A program made the translations under genes and the position numbers. From a virus: 27,594 bases of DNA. Shown one piece after another: positions 20,420 to 27,594 of this stretch; positions within the stretch are counted from its first letter, which is position 1, and each line of letters starts with the position of its first letter. The DNA lies in IMG/VR virus record IMGVR_UViG_3300032307_000634, positions 1 through 27,594 of that record; one strand, 5' to 3'. The notes beneath the pieces are model-generated. The model was not told the origin of the DNA, ran no database searches, and saw only the letters and a list, made by a program, of their open reading frames with translations.

Positions 20420-21061
20420 TTATTTATATAATTTTGATAAGAAAGTATTTTGTGAATTTACAATCTTCTTACCAAATTTATTTTCTTTTTGAGATTTAGC
20501 TACTGGAGATTCATCTACCGGTGCACCATCTAATTTAGGAAGGTCTTCTTCTTCCATTTTAATATCAGCTTCTTTTTTATCTTCAGCTGGTTTCATAGCT
20601 TCTTCAAAAGATGCCATTTTCTTTTCCATCTCCTCAATACGGTATTGTAGTTTCTCAACCATCTTACTCATATCTTCAGTCAATGGTTCTACTTCAGCAT
20701 CTGCTGCATCACCACCTTCTTCTCCACCAATATCTTCACCTGCGATAGATGCCATAGCTTCTTCTTCAGGTACTTCAGGGTTTGCTTCTTCAACATTCTC
20801 TCTTTCAGTAATCTTACCGTCTTTAGTTTCAATGCGAATTACAACTTCCTTACCCTCTGAATCTTTCAAAGCAATTTCATGCTCACCATCTGGTGCTGGA
20901 GTTTTTCCATCCTCTGCTACAACTTCAACATCCTCACCTAAATCAAAGGTAGGAGATTCTAATATTGTACCATCTGCTGTCTTAGCGTATGTAAAATTAA
21001 CAACTTCCTTCTCTGCAGAAAGTGCTGATATGATTTTACTTAATACTTGTTTTGCGTTCAT
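20420..21061 (-). CDS. Scaffold-like acidic protein
   Basis: This 213-residue protein is strongly acidic and Glu-rich, with about 80 residues of Glu/Asp/Pro/Ala in the middle (GEDIGGEEGGDAADAEVEPL). A short coiled coil at about 130-155 (MVEKLQYRIEEMEKKMASFE) and a basic C-terminus (KENKFGKKIVNSQNTFLSKL) follow. This is the usual makeup of a phage scaffolding protein: a C-terminal capsid-binding helix after a disordered acidic body. It lies directly upstream of the capsid gene. No protease domain is seen here; the XkdF-type protease is about 13 kb away. Confidence 0.7.
   Translation of the reverse strand: MNAKQVLSKIISALSAEKEVVNFTYAKTADGTILESPTFDLGEDVEVVAEDGKTPAPDGEHEIALKDSEGKEVVIRIETKDGKITERENVEEANPEVPEEEAMASIAGEDIGGEEGGDAADAEVEPLTEDMSKMVEKLQYRIEEMEKKMASFEEAMKPAEDKKEADIKMEEEDLPKLDGAPVDESPVAKSQKENKFGKKIVNSQNTFLSKLYK
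20421..20428 (-). promoter_or_regulatory. Candidate late promoter TATAAATA before the capsid gene
   Basis: On the minus strand 20428-20421 reads TATAAATA, identical to the T4 late -10 element, 26 bases upstream of the major capsid ATG (20394) and overlapping the scaffold stop. A leader of roughly 15-20 bases would result. The match alone is weak in AT-rich DNA. Confidence 0.4.
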
Positions 21062-21111
21062 ATTAATTGTATTTAGTTATTTAACAACTTTATCGTTGTT
21101 TGTAGTTATTT

Positions 21112-21303
21112 TTAGTTAAATGTTAAATTTATTCCATCCCATACTTGTCCTACTGATGGAATTGGGAATATACCTGGCGTACCTTCTACATCAGTTACCT
21201 GAATGTATGCTGCTACTCCATCTATTCTTTCACCACCTATTATATTCAATTCTGCTATTTGTGTTACACTATTTGTGTTATCTAAACATGCGTATTTTTT
21301 CAT
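21112..21303 (-). CDS. Small virion-region protein, unknown (63 aa)
   Basis: This 63-residue protein, MKKYACLDNTNSVTQIAELN onward, ends VGQVWDGINLTFN. The first residues resemble short phage proteins of the kind found next to tail-fibre and adhesin genes. It lies 50 bases before the scaffold-like gene and 10 bases after the LamG-like protein. No function is assigned. A + strand reading frame over the same bases is a shadow. Confidence 0.6.
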   Translation of the reverse strand: MKKYACLDNTNSVTQIAELNIIGGERIDGVAAYIQVTDVEGTPGIFPIPSVGQVWDGINLTFN

Positions 21304-21313
21304 AATATATTTT

Positions 21314-22246
21314 TTATAATATCATACTCAACGGAGTAGTATATGTTGAACCTGAAGGTTGGAATGGATATTTAGCTACACCTTTGTATATTCTAAAGTC
21401 TTGGAATGATGCGGTCAAAGGAACAACCGGTGTTGTATCCCATTCAGAACCTAACATCTTAGGAGATTGGTTATTTCTCAATATTGCTGAGTTTTGGAAA
21501 TCCATTATTACCTCACCATTTAACAACATATTATAATCATTAACATCTCTTACAACCGCAGTGTGATACCAACTGCCTGTTTGTAGTAAGTAAGGATTTG
21601 CTACATATATAAATTCACTTCCATCATTTCTAATAAGAATTGTTTCTAATTGAGGATTAGAACCTGATGCTGGTGTTGATTGCATTGTAAACAATAAAGG
21701 TCCACCACTATATGCTCTATAAATCTCAACTGCACCATTAATAGAATTCCAACCTGTTGAATTAACCCAACTTTCAATTGTGAAGCTTGAGCTATTTAAG
21801 TTGTTATATGCAATTGAAGCTGATGGGTTTACCAGTCCGTATGCATTTCCAGAAACTTTAATACTAGATGAGTAATTATTAGATACCCACTTAGGAGTTG
21901 GATTTGTATTAGAAGCAGTTACAAATGAATTTACACCAATAACCTGAGTTGACTGAACACCATATCCAGTTCCAGTTCCTCTGATTATCTGCGATATATC
22001 CTCATTATATTCTGTCATACCCAATGATGGGAAGAAGCTAAATGGCAATGCCAATTGTAATGATGCTGAATACGGGTCAGTTCTAACCGATATAGGTCCT
22101 GCAGTTGTTGTTGTTGAAGTTGTTGTACTAGTCGTTGTTGTAGACGTAGTAGTTGTAGTAGTAGTTGTAGTAGGTCCTACATCAGGTCCTGCTCCAATAT
22201 TACTACGCTGTCCAGCTCCAACAATATTTAAGTTTAGATTTAACAT
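21314..22246 (-). CDS. LamG-like adhesin with Thr/Ser linker
   Basis: This 310-residue protein has a short N-terminal anchor (1-25), a 23-residue Thr/Ser linker (26-48) and a beta-sandwich of the LamG/concanavalin A type. The latter is supported by SSFTIESWVNSTGWNSINGA, then GSWYHTAVVRDVNDYNMLLN and the C-terminal SFQDFRIYKGVAKYPF, a classic LamG end motif. LamG domains bind carbohydrates, so a role in host-surface recognition is inferred. The short N-terminus suggests attachment to another virion protein. It lies in the adhesin cassette between the spike-base-like protein and the scaffold region. Confidence 0.75.
   Translation of the reverse strand: MLNLNLNIVGAGQRSNIGAGPDVGPTTTTTTTTTSTTTTSTTTSTTTTAGPISVRTDPYSASLQLALPFSFFPSLGMTEYNEDISQIIRGTGTGYGVQSTQVIGVNSFVTASNTNPTPKWVSNNYSSSIKVSGNAYGLVNPSASIAYNNLNSSSFTIESWVNSTGWNSINGAVEIYRAYSGGPLLFTMQSTPASGSNPQLETILIRNDGSEFIYVANPYLLQTGSWYHTAVVRDVNDYNMLLNGEVIMDFQNSAILRNNQSPKMLGSEWDTTPVVPLTASFQDFRIYKGVAKYPFQPSGSTYTTPLSMIL
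22103..22171 (-). repeat. Thr/Ser-codon repeat in the LamG-like adhesin
   Basis: A 23-codon run encodes 20 Thr and 3 Ser, immediately after a 25-residue N-terminal segment and before the lectin-like domain. Confidence 0.85.
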
Positions 22247-22251
22247 CTATA

Positions 22252-22533
22252 TTATTTTAATGCTACAATGTTAGTTGCTGTTCCAGATGCAGATACTGCA
22301 CAAACAATACCAGGTATAAATCCACTTGCTGATACAAATGTTAATACTGAACTATCCCAAGTTTTAACAACTAAGTTACCTTGTCCACCAACATACAATC
22401 CACCAGCTACAAATCCAAATTGAGGATTATTTGCTGAAGCAGAATCAAATGTAGAACCAGATATTGGAGCTACACTCACACCGCCTGTAAATTGTGGGTT
22501 TGATATGTACGAATTTTGAGTTTCTAATTTCAT
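22252..22533 (-). CDS. Spike-base-like small virion protein (93 aa)
   Basis: This 93-residue protein ends with GGLYVGGQGNLVVKTWDSSV, LTFVSASGFIPGIVCAVSAS and TATNIVALK. This closely follows the pattern 'GLYVGG.G.l.v....vtF..v..G..lp..v......gT.atniVAL' of the RCAP_rcc01079-type spike-base protein described in other phages. It would sit at the base of a virion spike or fibre. It starts 47 bases after the glycine-rich adhesin and ends 5 bases before the LamG-like gene. Assigned by motif recall only. Confidence 0.7.
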   Translation of the reverse strand: MKLETQNSYISNPQFTGGVSVAPISGSTFDSASANNPQFGFVAGGLYVGGQGNLVVKTWDSSVLTFVSASGFIPGIVCAVSASGTATNIVALK

Positions 22534-22580
22534 AATATTTCTATTTTATTATTTAACAATTTTGTTTTGATTTATAGTGA

Positions 22581-24200
22581 TTAAACTTGTCTACTCATAG
22601 TAGTTTCAAAGCTTTGAACTATCGTATATAATGTTGCAACTTCAGTTTGAGTTAAACCTTTACCAATTGCTGCTAATGCGTAGTTTCTAGCGGATAATAG
22701 TTCAGGATTAAAGTTTGAACTATTTGCTGCCAAATATAATGGAACTGAAGATATTGGGTCTCCACCACTACCTGTAAATCCAACAAGCTTAGTACCATTT
22801 TTATAAAGACCACTGCTTCCTGAAGGAGTTCCATATATGTTTCCACTAAATAATCCAGTTGAATTTGGCATTGCAATTGAACTACCATTTCCACTTACAT
22901 TATATACAAATGCATTACCGGTTGTGTATTTAGCAAATAATATTGATTGTTTATTTCCAAATACATAACTACCCATATCACATCCACTAGCTGCATCTGT
23001 TCTACTATATATGTGCATTGAAGAACTTACTCCCCAATCAGATTTACTACTAGGAGTAAATTGTGTAGTAGCCCATGCATTAGTACCATTTGAAGTAACC
23101 CCATTTGAGTTATGTACCCAAGTTCCATTAAATCCTAATTGATATGAACCTGTATTTACTAAGTTATAAGAATGTGCAGTTGAATTAGCTCCTACAAATG
23201 GATATATTGCATACATCTTATCAAATAAACTTGCAGTTACTAAACTACTATATAATACATTTATAGCTCCTACCGCAGAACCTGTAATACCAGTTGCTTC
23301 AATAAATTGTTGTGCTGCTGAAGCTGTACCTGGTACGGCAGTTGGTATTCCGTTATATAATAATGACCCACTACCTGAAATAAATGTATGATAAACATAG
23401 CCACCTGCTTGAGTAATTAATCCACCTGTACATACTGCTAATGAAGATGAGTATCTAAATTTAGCTATACCATTACTTCCTAATCCACCATATTCTCCAC
23501 CGCCACCACCGGCTCCAGTGTTTATAGTTGCATTGCCACCATATTGAGTATCAGTAGTACCAGTTCCTCCACCACCAGTTCCGCCAGCGCCACCAGTTCC
23601 TCCATCGCCAGAGTAACCAGCACCACCACCGCCACCAGCGTATGTTAATCCATCTAACCAAGTTATACCATTTCCACCTGCTCCACCAAATACATCATTT
23701 TGGTCATATCCTCTTTGAGAAGCTCCACCTCCACCACCGGCTGCTGTTTTACCTAAAGGGAAGTTACTACCTGTACCGCCAGCATATAAATTTTGTAAAG
23801 ATAATCCACCTGAATTTATTAAAGTAGATGCACCATATAGGCCTCCACCACCTCCTCCATTACCACCATTAAATCCAGATTGATTTCCATCACCACCTTT
23901 ACCGCCACCAATTGCAGTTAATGATAATGCAGTGCTTAAAGTACTATTAGTACCATTTGAACCTGAACCACCTGCTCCAATTGTTAAATTAAATGTAGTT
24001 CCAAAGCTAGCAGTATAAGAACCAGTTAAATAAGCACCAGCTCCACCACCTCCACCAATAAGATTACCACCTGAACCGCCACCTGCTATCAAAATATATT
24101 CTATACCTAATGGTGGCAAATACATCTGCTGCGGTATTCCAAAGTTATTTCCTAATTCGGTTATTGTTATTAATTGGTTTCCTAAATAAACTACACTCAT
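22581..24200 (-). CDS. Glycine-rich adhesin with C-terminal lectin-like domain
   Basis: This 539-residue protein has an N-terminal domain (1-35) followed by a long Gly-rich region (about 37-255) rich in GGGG and GGxGG runs, likely polyglycine-type helices as known from the phage S16 gp38 adhesin. After ITQAGGYVYHTFISGSG, residues of about 305-535 form a beta-rich C-terminal domain. It has the pattern DKMYAIYPFVGANSTAHSYN and GFNGTWVHNSNGVTSNGTNA, then MHIYSRTDAASGCDMGS, seen in phage tail proteins and resembling LamG-like folds. The combination suggests a tail-tip receptor-binding protein. Confidence 0.75.
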   Translation of the reverse strand: MSVVYLGNQLITITELGNNFGIPQQMYLPPLGIEYILIAGGGSGGNLIGGGGGAGAYLTGSYTASFGTTFNLTIGAGGSGSNGTNSTLSTALSLTAIGGGKGGDGNQSGFNGGNGGGGGGLYGASTLINSGGLSLQNLYAGGTGSNFPLGKTAAGGGGGASQRGYDQNDVFGGAGGNGITWLDGLTYAGGGGGAGYSGDGGTGGAGGTGGGGTGTTDTQYGGNATINTGAGGGGGEYGGLGSNGIAKFRYSSSLAVCTGGLITQAGGYVYHTFISGSGSLLYNGIPTAVPGTASAAQQFIEATGITGSAVGAINVLYSSLVTASLFDKMYAIYPFVGANSTAHSYNLVNTGSYQLGFNGTWVHNSNGVTSNGTNAWATTQFTPSSKSDWGVSSSMHIYSRTDAASGCDMGSYVFGNKQSILFAKYTTGNAFVYNVSGNGSSIAMPNSTGLFSGNIYGTPSGSSGLYKNGTKLVGFTGSGGDPISSVPLYLAANSSNFNPELLSARNYALAAIGKGLTQTEVATLYTIVQSFETTMSRQV

Positions 24201-24203
24201 AAT

Positions 24204-24776
24204 TTATGGCAGTGTTGTTGTTGAAGTTGTTGGCGGTGGTGTATAAGTTGTTGTAGAAGTACTGCTTGTTGAAGTAGTAGTTCCAGATGTACACTCAATA
24301 CAAGTTGAATATGAATTCTGAACAGTTGAAACTGTACCACCCATTGCTGAAGGTGTTACTTGCCAACATGCAGTTGTATCATAAGGTGCACCTGGTGCAA
24401 AGAACTTATAAACCTGTGCTGAACTTAAAAAGTAAGTTGTTGTTATTGTATAAGATGACCCACCAGCACAATTAGTTATCATATAATTGTATTCAGTTGG
24501 CATCGTAGTTGTACTTGTTGATGAAGTAGTTGTACTACTTGTTGTAGTTGTTGGTTGAGTAGTTGTACTCGTAGTACTCGTAGTACTGCTCGTTGTTGTT
24601 GGTTGAGTAGTAGTAGAAGTAGATGTAGTTGTACTACTTGTTGTAGTTGGTGCAGTTGTTGTAGATGTACTAGTCGTTGTTGTACTAGTCATTGCGTTAA
24701 TTGCTTCAATAGCCGCATTTATCTTTGCTCTAGCTACTGCTCCACTATCTCCGTTATTTACTGTTTGTAATGGCAT
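24204..24776 (-). CDS. Thr/Ser-rich virion protein with central Cys domain
   Basis: This 190-residue protein contains a short N-terminal helix (1-29), a long Thr/Ser/Pro/Gln linker (30-94), a compact domain (95-163) and a second Thr/Ser/Pro tail (164-190). The compact domain is YNYMITNCAGGSSYTITTTY through TACWQVTPSAMGGTVS to CIEC and has four cysteines. The mucin-like layout and small disulfide-type domain suggest an exposed virion-associated protein. It lies 3 bases before the downstream glycine-rich adhesin. No enzymatic motif is seen. Confidence 0.65.
   Translation of the reverse strand: MPLQTVNNGDSGAVARAKINAAIEAINAMTSTTTTSTSTTTAPTTTSSTTTSTSTTTQPTTTSSTTSTTSTTTQPTTTTSSTTTSSTSTTTMPTEYNYMITNCAGGSSYTITTTYFLSSAQVYKFFAPGAPYDTTACWQVTPSAMGGTVSTVQNSYSTCIECTSGTTTSTSSTSTTTYTPPPTTSTTTLP
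24207..24287 (-). repeat. C-terminal Thr/Ser/Pro-rich repeat
   Basis: This 27-codon stretch at the protein C-terminus is mostly Thr with Ser and Pro, less regular than the other linkers. Confidence 0.75.
24495..24689 (-). repeat. Long Thr/Ser-rich repeat
   Basis: This 65-codon stretch is mostly Thr and Ser with occasional Pro, Gln and Ala. It contains near-repeats of the peptide TTTQPTTTSS, pointing to internal duplication at the DNA level. Confidence 0.85.
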
Positions 24777-24788
24777 ATTATATTAATT

Positions 24789-25043
24789 TTAATCTATCCA
24801 AATTGAATCATCTTTCCACACTCCATAATCATTCCATTTAGCGGATGCTAAAATCCAAGGATATGGAAATGTAGTTGTTGATGTTGTTGAAGTTGAAGTA
24901 GTTGTTGTTGTTGGTAATATTGTTGTTGTTGAAGTAGTTGTACTCAATGATACAAATATAGGTGCATTGCTTGAAGCATTAACTTGCTTACCACTACCTA
25001 CTGATGCATTTATATTTCTACCACCTGCTTTAATTCTAAACAT
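24789..25043 (-). CDS. Small Thr/Ser-linker protein (84 aa)
   Basis: This 84-residue protein has an N-terminal segment (MFRIKAGGRNINASVGSGKQ), a Thr/Ser linker (34-58) and a Trp-rich C-terminus (PWILASAKWNDYGVWKDDSI). The Trp-rich end looks like a docking peptide. It is part of the adhesin cassette, 5 bases after the upstream gene. It may be a linker or cap between fibre proteins. No family is recognised. Confidence 0.6.
   Translation of the reverse strand: MFRIKAGGRNINASVGSGKQVNASSNAPIFVSLSTTTSTTTILPTTTTTSTSTTSTTTFPYPWILASAKWNDYGVWKDDSIWID
24870..24944 (-). repeat. Thr/Ser-codon repeat
   Basis: This 25-codon run of mainly Thr and Ser, interrupted once by Ile-Leu-Pro, lies in the middle of the 84-residue protein. 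Confidence 0.8.
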
Positions 25044-25047
25044 AATC

Positions 25048-25383
25048 TTATCTTATTAATTCTTTCCAACTTAATGTTTCTTCATCCCAATAAGATAACT
25101 CATCGGGTCTTGGTATTGGTGCTTCCCAATCCCATGTTATAGGGTTTAATATCCAACTAGGACATGGTTTAGGTGAAATAAAAATATCAAGTGCTTCATC
25201 ATACCAATAACCTATTCCAGCAAATTGCTTTCTGAAGTTACCATTATATGATGTTTGTATCCATGTTCCTCCCAATCCTAAATCATTAGCTAGGAATTCT
25301 TGTCCTCTATGTTCCTGTGAGTTATCTACTACTAATACTTCCTGTACATAACCCCTTTCATCTATTCTTGCAAAGTGTGCCAT
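25048..25383 (-). CDS. Conserved tail-fibre-associated protein (111 aa)
   Basis: Starting at ATG 25381-25383, the 111-residue product begins MAHFARIDERGYVQEVLVVD. It continues with QEFLANDLGLGGTWIQTSYN, then FRKQFAGIGYWYDEALDIFI and the Trp-rich PSWILNPITWDWEAPIPRPD. This pattern is well known in marine T4-like and other phages as a small virion-associated protein of unknown role near tail-fibre genes. A longer frame begins at 25470, but it would overlap the glycine-rich gene by 77 bases, so the later start, 10 bases after that gene's stop, is preferred. Confidence 0.75.
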   Translation of the reverse strand: MAHFARIDERGYVQEVLVVDNSQEHRGQEFLANDLGLGGTWIQTSYNGNFRKQFAGIGYWYDEALDIFISPKPCPSWILNPITWDWEAPIPRPDELSYWDEETLSWKELIR

Positions 25384-25393
25384 ATTATATATT

Positions 25394-26302
25394 TTATGCG
25401 GTTCTAGTAAATGTTCCTGATGATGTGAATGAGTGTACTTTGTATGCTCCATCGGTAGTTTCAGTTCCACCTGTTGCTGTCATTGAAGATGCTAAGTATC
25501 TTATTACTACTATACCAGAACCTCCACCTGCTCCAACTCTACTGCCTCCCCACGAAGCACCACCTCCACCACCTCCGGTGTTAGCAGTTCCTGCTACTCC
25601 ATTACCTGTTGCTGCGTTTGCTGATGCAGAATCCACACCACTAGCTCCACCACCACCTTGTCCACCAGGTGCTCTCACATTACTACCAGGGTATGAACGG
25701 CCTCCGCCACCACCACCTGCGTAGTAAACTAATGTTCCTCTGATAGAAGATTGTTTACCATCACCACCAGCACCACCTGAGTTTACAGCAGCTACTGCAG
25801 CTGAACCTGTTGCTGATGCACCACCTCCACCACCAGCTGATAGAGTTTGAGGTGAACCCAAATACAATCCATTACCACCAGGGTAACCCTGTATTGGAGG
25901 TCCGAATGAACCACTACCAGGTTGTGTTCTTAATGCACCATTACCATAATCACCAGCTCCACCACCAGAACCTCCGCTCTTAGCTCCAGTAGAACCAGGT
26001 ACGGAAGCTCCACCACCGCCACCACCTATTGCAGTAAATCCAAGCGCAGTTGTATTATTACCACTAGCACCATCTTGTACAGCGCCAGGATTAGGACCAC
26101 CAGCTCCAATTGTAATTGTGTATGCTTGAATAGAAGGTGAGAAAGAACCTGAAAGTAATCCTCCAGCTCCACCACCACCACTTCGTTCACCACCTCCAGC
26201 ACCACCACCGGCTACTATTAAGTAATCCAATGTTACAGGACCAACAGGTCCTTCTGCTACAGGTTGTAAATTCCAAAATGCGGTAGATGCGAATATACTC
26301 AT
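25394..26302 (-). CDS. Glycine-rich tail adhesin (302 aa)
   Basis: This 302-residue protein begins MSIFASTAFWNLQPVAEGPV. It is followed by TLDYLIVAGGGAGGGERSGG and a long Gly-rich body (polyglycine-type) to about residue 260. It ends with the common closing module GIVVIRYLASSMTATGG and YKVHSFTSSGTFTRTA. The opening and closing motifs match those of the glycine-rich protein at 22581-24200, so the two are tandem paralogues; this one lacks the C-terminal lectin-like domain. Such glycine-rich phage proteins often form tail-tip adhesins. Its ATG overlaps the fibre stop by one base (TAATG). Confidence 0.75.
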   Translation of the reverse strand: MSIFASTAFWNLQPVAEGPVGPVTLDYLIVAGGGAGGGERSGGGGAGGLLSGSFSPSIQAYTITIGAGGPNPGAVQDGASGNNTTALGFTAIGGGGGGASVPGSTGAKSGGSGGGAGDYGNGALRTQPGSGSFGPPIQGYPGGNGLYLGSPQTLSAGGGGGASATGSAAVAAVNSGGAGGDGKQSSIRGTLVYYAGGGGGGRSYPGSNVRAPGGQGGGGASGVDSASANAATGNGVAGTANTGGGGGGASWGGSRVGAGGGSGIVVIRYLASSMTATGGTETTDGAYKVHSFTSSGTFTRTA

Positions 26303-27594
26303 TATATAAATCTTTTTGCGTTTACAATATATGCATTTGTTGAATTCAATGCTACTAATGATAATACATCGGTTACACCACTACCAGACGAAGGTAAGTA
26401 AAACGAACCTGATGGTTGTTTAACATTACTACTGAATGATGCGGATGATATAGTACCAGTTGTTACAAATATGTTTGCGTTCTCACCAGGGTTTAAGTTT
26501 GTCACATTAAAGTGTGTTGTTGCACTATTTGCTAATGTTACCGTAAAGAAGTTACCAGCGTTCATATCAATTGATGCTGTGTTACTTGCTACCGATACTG
26601 CTACCACATTACCCTGTGCTGAACCAGTTATGATTATTGAACCAGATACAATTGCTGAACCAGTATAAGGGAATGTTCTATCTGGCGCAAATGAAGCACT
26701 TATTGCAACTGATGCACTTGCTACACTCATTGATGCAGTTTGTGAACTATTGATTACATTGAATCCGTTGTTTTGGATTGAACCAGTTACTCCTAAAGAA
26801 CCTGTGATTTGTGCACTACCTGTATAAGGGAATGTAGTATCTACTATGTTTGAACCTGATATGATGTATAATGTATTCACATCAGGTACTGCTATACCTG
26901 CGTATTCTGCTTCAGTTAGAGTTACAATGTGCTCAATTCTAGGAACTGATGGGAATGTATCGTTTCTATTGTCCACAACTGAACCCGATTCAGAACCTAC
27001 TTGTACTCCAATGCTTCCTAATACATTTACTGAACCTGTAATATCTACATTGCCAATATATGTTGGTAGGAATGAAGTACCTGAAGTTCCAGAAGAACCA
27101 GCAGGTCCAGTTGCTGCTTGTAAGTTTACAACCCAGCTTGCGTATGTTCCACTACCAACTGCTAAAGTAATTTGGAATGTTAATGAACCGGTAATATCAT
27201 TATAAGATACTACGATACCTTCCATATAGTTACTCACATCGTAAGCACATACCATTGGTTGTCCTACCGTATAATCTAATCCAGCATCAACCGTTATTGT
27301 TCTATTATTTCCAACTGCACCTATTGATATAGATGTAGTTGATGTTGTTGCGTATTGTTGAGATTGTCCAGATGTACCTGAAGAACCTGATGTTCCACTT
27401 ACACCCGATGTGCCACTAACTCCATTTGTTCCACTCACACCGCTTGTACCTGATGTACCAGATGAACCAGGGTTACCAGGTGCACCATTAAATCCAGAAG
27501 TACCGGATGTTCCGTTTACACCATTTATACCGGAAGTTCCATTCACACCTGATGTTCCATTCACACCGCTTGTGCCACTTACGCCTGATGTACC
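26302..27594 (-). CDS. Collagen-like tail fibre protein, 5' end outside window (partial)
   Basis: The frame is open to the right edge, so the true start lies outside; an in-frame GTG at 27562-27564 is not a reliable start. At least 430 residues are visible. The first part is collagen-like Gly-X-Y repeat (GTS, GVS, GVN and similar triplets) to about 27361. Beta-structured fibre segments follow, including SIGAVGNNRTITVDAGLDYT and IEHIVTLTEAEYAGI. Two copies of FPYTGSA occur, and the C-terminal portion contains FNVTNLNPGENANIFVTTG. It is probably a trimeric fibre. A second, short Gly-Thr/Ser repeat sits near 27090-27120. Confidence 0.8.
   Translation of the reverse strand, partial: GTSGVSGTSGVNGTSGVNGTSGINGVNGTSGTSGFNGAPGNPGSSGTSGTSGVSGTNGVSGTSGVSGTSGSSGTSGQSQQYATTSTTSISIGAVGNNRTITVDAGLDYTVGQPMVCAYDVSNYMEGIVVSYNDITGSLTFQITLAVGSGTYASWVVNLQAATGPAGSSGTSGTSFLPTYIGNVDITGSVNVLGSIGVQVGSESGSVVDNRNDTFPSVPRIEHIVTLTEAEYAGIAVPDVNTLYIISGSNIVDTTFPYTGSAQITGSLGVTGSIQNNGFNVINSSQTASMSVASASVAISASFAPDRTFPYTGSAIVSGSIIITGSAQGNVVAVSVASNTASIDMNAGNFFTVTLANSATTHFNVTNLNPGENANIFVTTGTISSASFSSNVKQPSGSFYLPSSGSGVTDVLSLVALNSTNAYIVNAKRFI
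27361..27594 (-). repeat. Collagen-like Gly-X-Y repeat region
   Basis: From the right edge to 27361 the frame encodes consecutive Gly-X-Y triplets dominated by GTS, GVS, GVN and GSS, with GAP and GNP near the middle. It probably forms a triple-helical shaft. It continues beyond the window. Confidence 0.85.

Noticed and set aside
20944-20951. Leftward TACCTTTG promoter box inside the scaffold-like gene
   Set aside because: No TTTG at the required distance upstream and it lies within coding sequence.
24555-24770. Cys/Ser/Arg-rich frame on the + strand
   Set aside because: Antisense of the Thr/Ser-rich gene, with implausible composition and no neighbours in that orientation.
25317-25724. Pro-rich reading frame on the + strand
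   Set aside because: Complement of the glycine-rich adhesin; GGN codons read as proline codons on the other strand.
1-27594. Diversity-generating retroelement acting on the adhesins
   Set aside because: No reverse transcriptase and no template/variable repeat pair was recognised in the window.
1-27594. CRISPR array, tRNA genes or insertion sequence
   Set aside because: No regularly spaced repeats of suitable length, no tRNA-like cloverleaf and no transposase were seen by eye; a tRNAscan run would settle the tRNA question.

Overview
This window looks like part of the genome of a tailed phage (Caudoviricetes) or a closely related prophage of a Bacteroidetes host. The base composition is strongly AT-rich. 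Genes are tightly packed, often with stop/start overlaps. Shine-Dalgarno sequences are essentially absent, and starts follow short A/T-rich spacers. Two promoters match the Bacteroidetes form TTTG-N20-TAnnTTTG exactly. The structural proteins (PBSX-like portal, HK97-type capsid, tail tube, gp10-like completion protein) resemble those of Bacteroidetes phages. No terminase, integrase, lysis gene, tRNA, CRISPR array or insertion sequence was seen, so this is only part of the genome.

Left arm (1-2393, leftward): a replication/early block headed by a helix-turn-helix replication-initiator-like gene with internal 15-bp tandem repeats. It is followed by two small unknown genes, a NUMOD4/HNH endonuclease, two small Cys-containing proteins and the start of a sigma-factor-like gene cut by the window edge. 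The divergent control region at 2394-2866 holds two perfect DnaA boxes, direct repeats, dyads and two rightward promoters. From it a rightward operon of six small unknown genes runs to 4634 and ends at an intrinsic terminator. A second hairpin terminates the leftward gene at 4828-5136. At 5223-6083 a rightward gene encodes a T4 gp55-like late sigma factor behind its own Bacteroidetes-type promoter.

Right arm (6076-27594, all leftward): the virion operon. In transcription order it holds a collagen-like tail fibre (5' end outside the window), a cassette of adhesin-type proteins (two glycine-rich proteins, LamG-like proteins, a spike-base-like protein, Thr/Ser-rich proteins), a scaffold-like acidic protein, the major capsid protein, the tail tube, the portal, head-tail connector and completion proteins, and three large tail/baseplate proteins. 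A GT-A glycosyltransferase and a SAM-dependent methyltransferase follow, then a 51-residue protein, the tape measure, and an XkdF-type prohead protease fused to extra Cys-rich modules.

Main hypotheses: (1) Thr/Ser mucin-like linkers recur in four virion proteins, and a glycosyltransferase plus methyltransferase sit directly downstream of one of them, which suggests phage-encoded O-glycosylation of virion adhesins. (2) The initiator gene carries iterons like those in lambda gene O, next to an intergenic region with DnaA boxes. (3) A gp55-like sigma factor may read T4-late-type TATAAATA boxes found just upstream of the capsid and protease genes.
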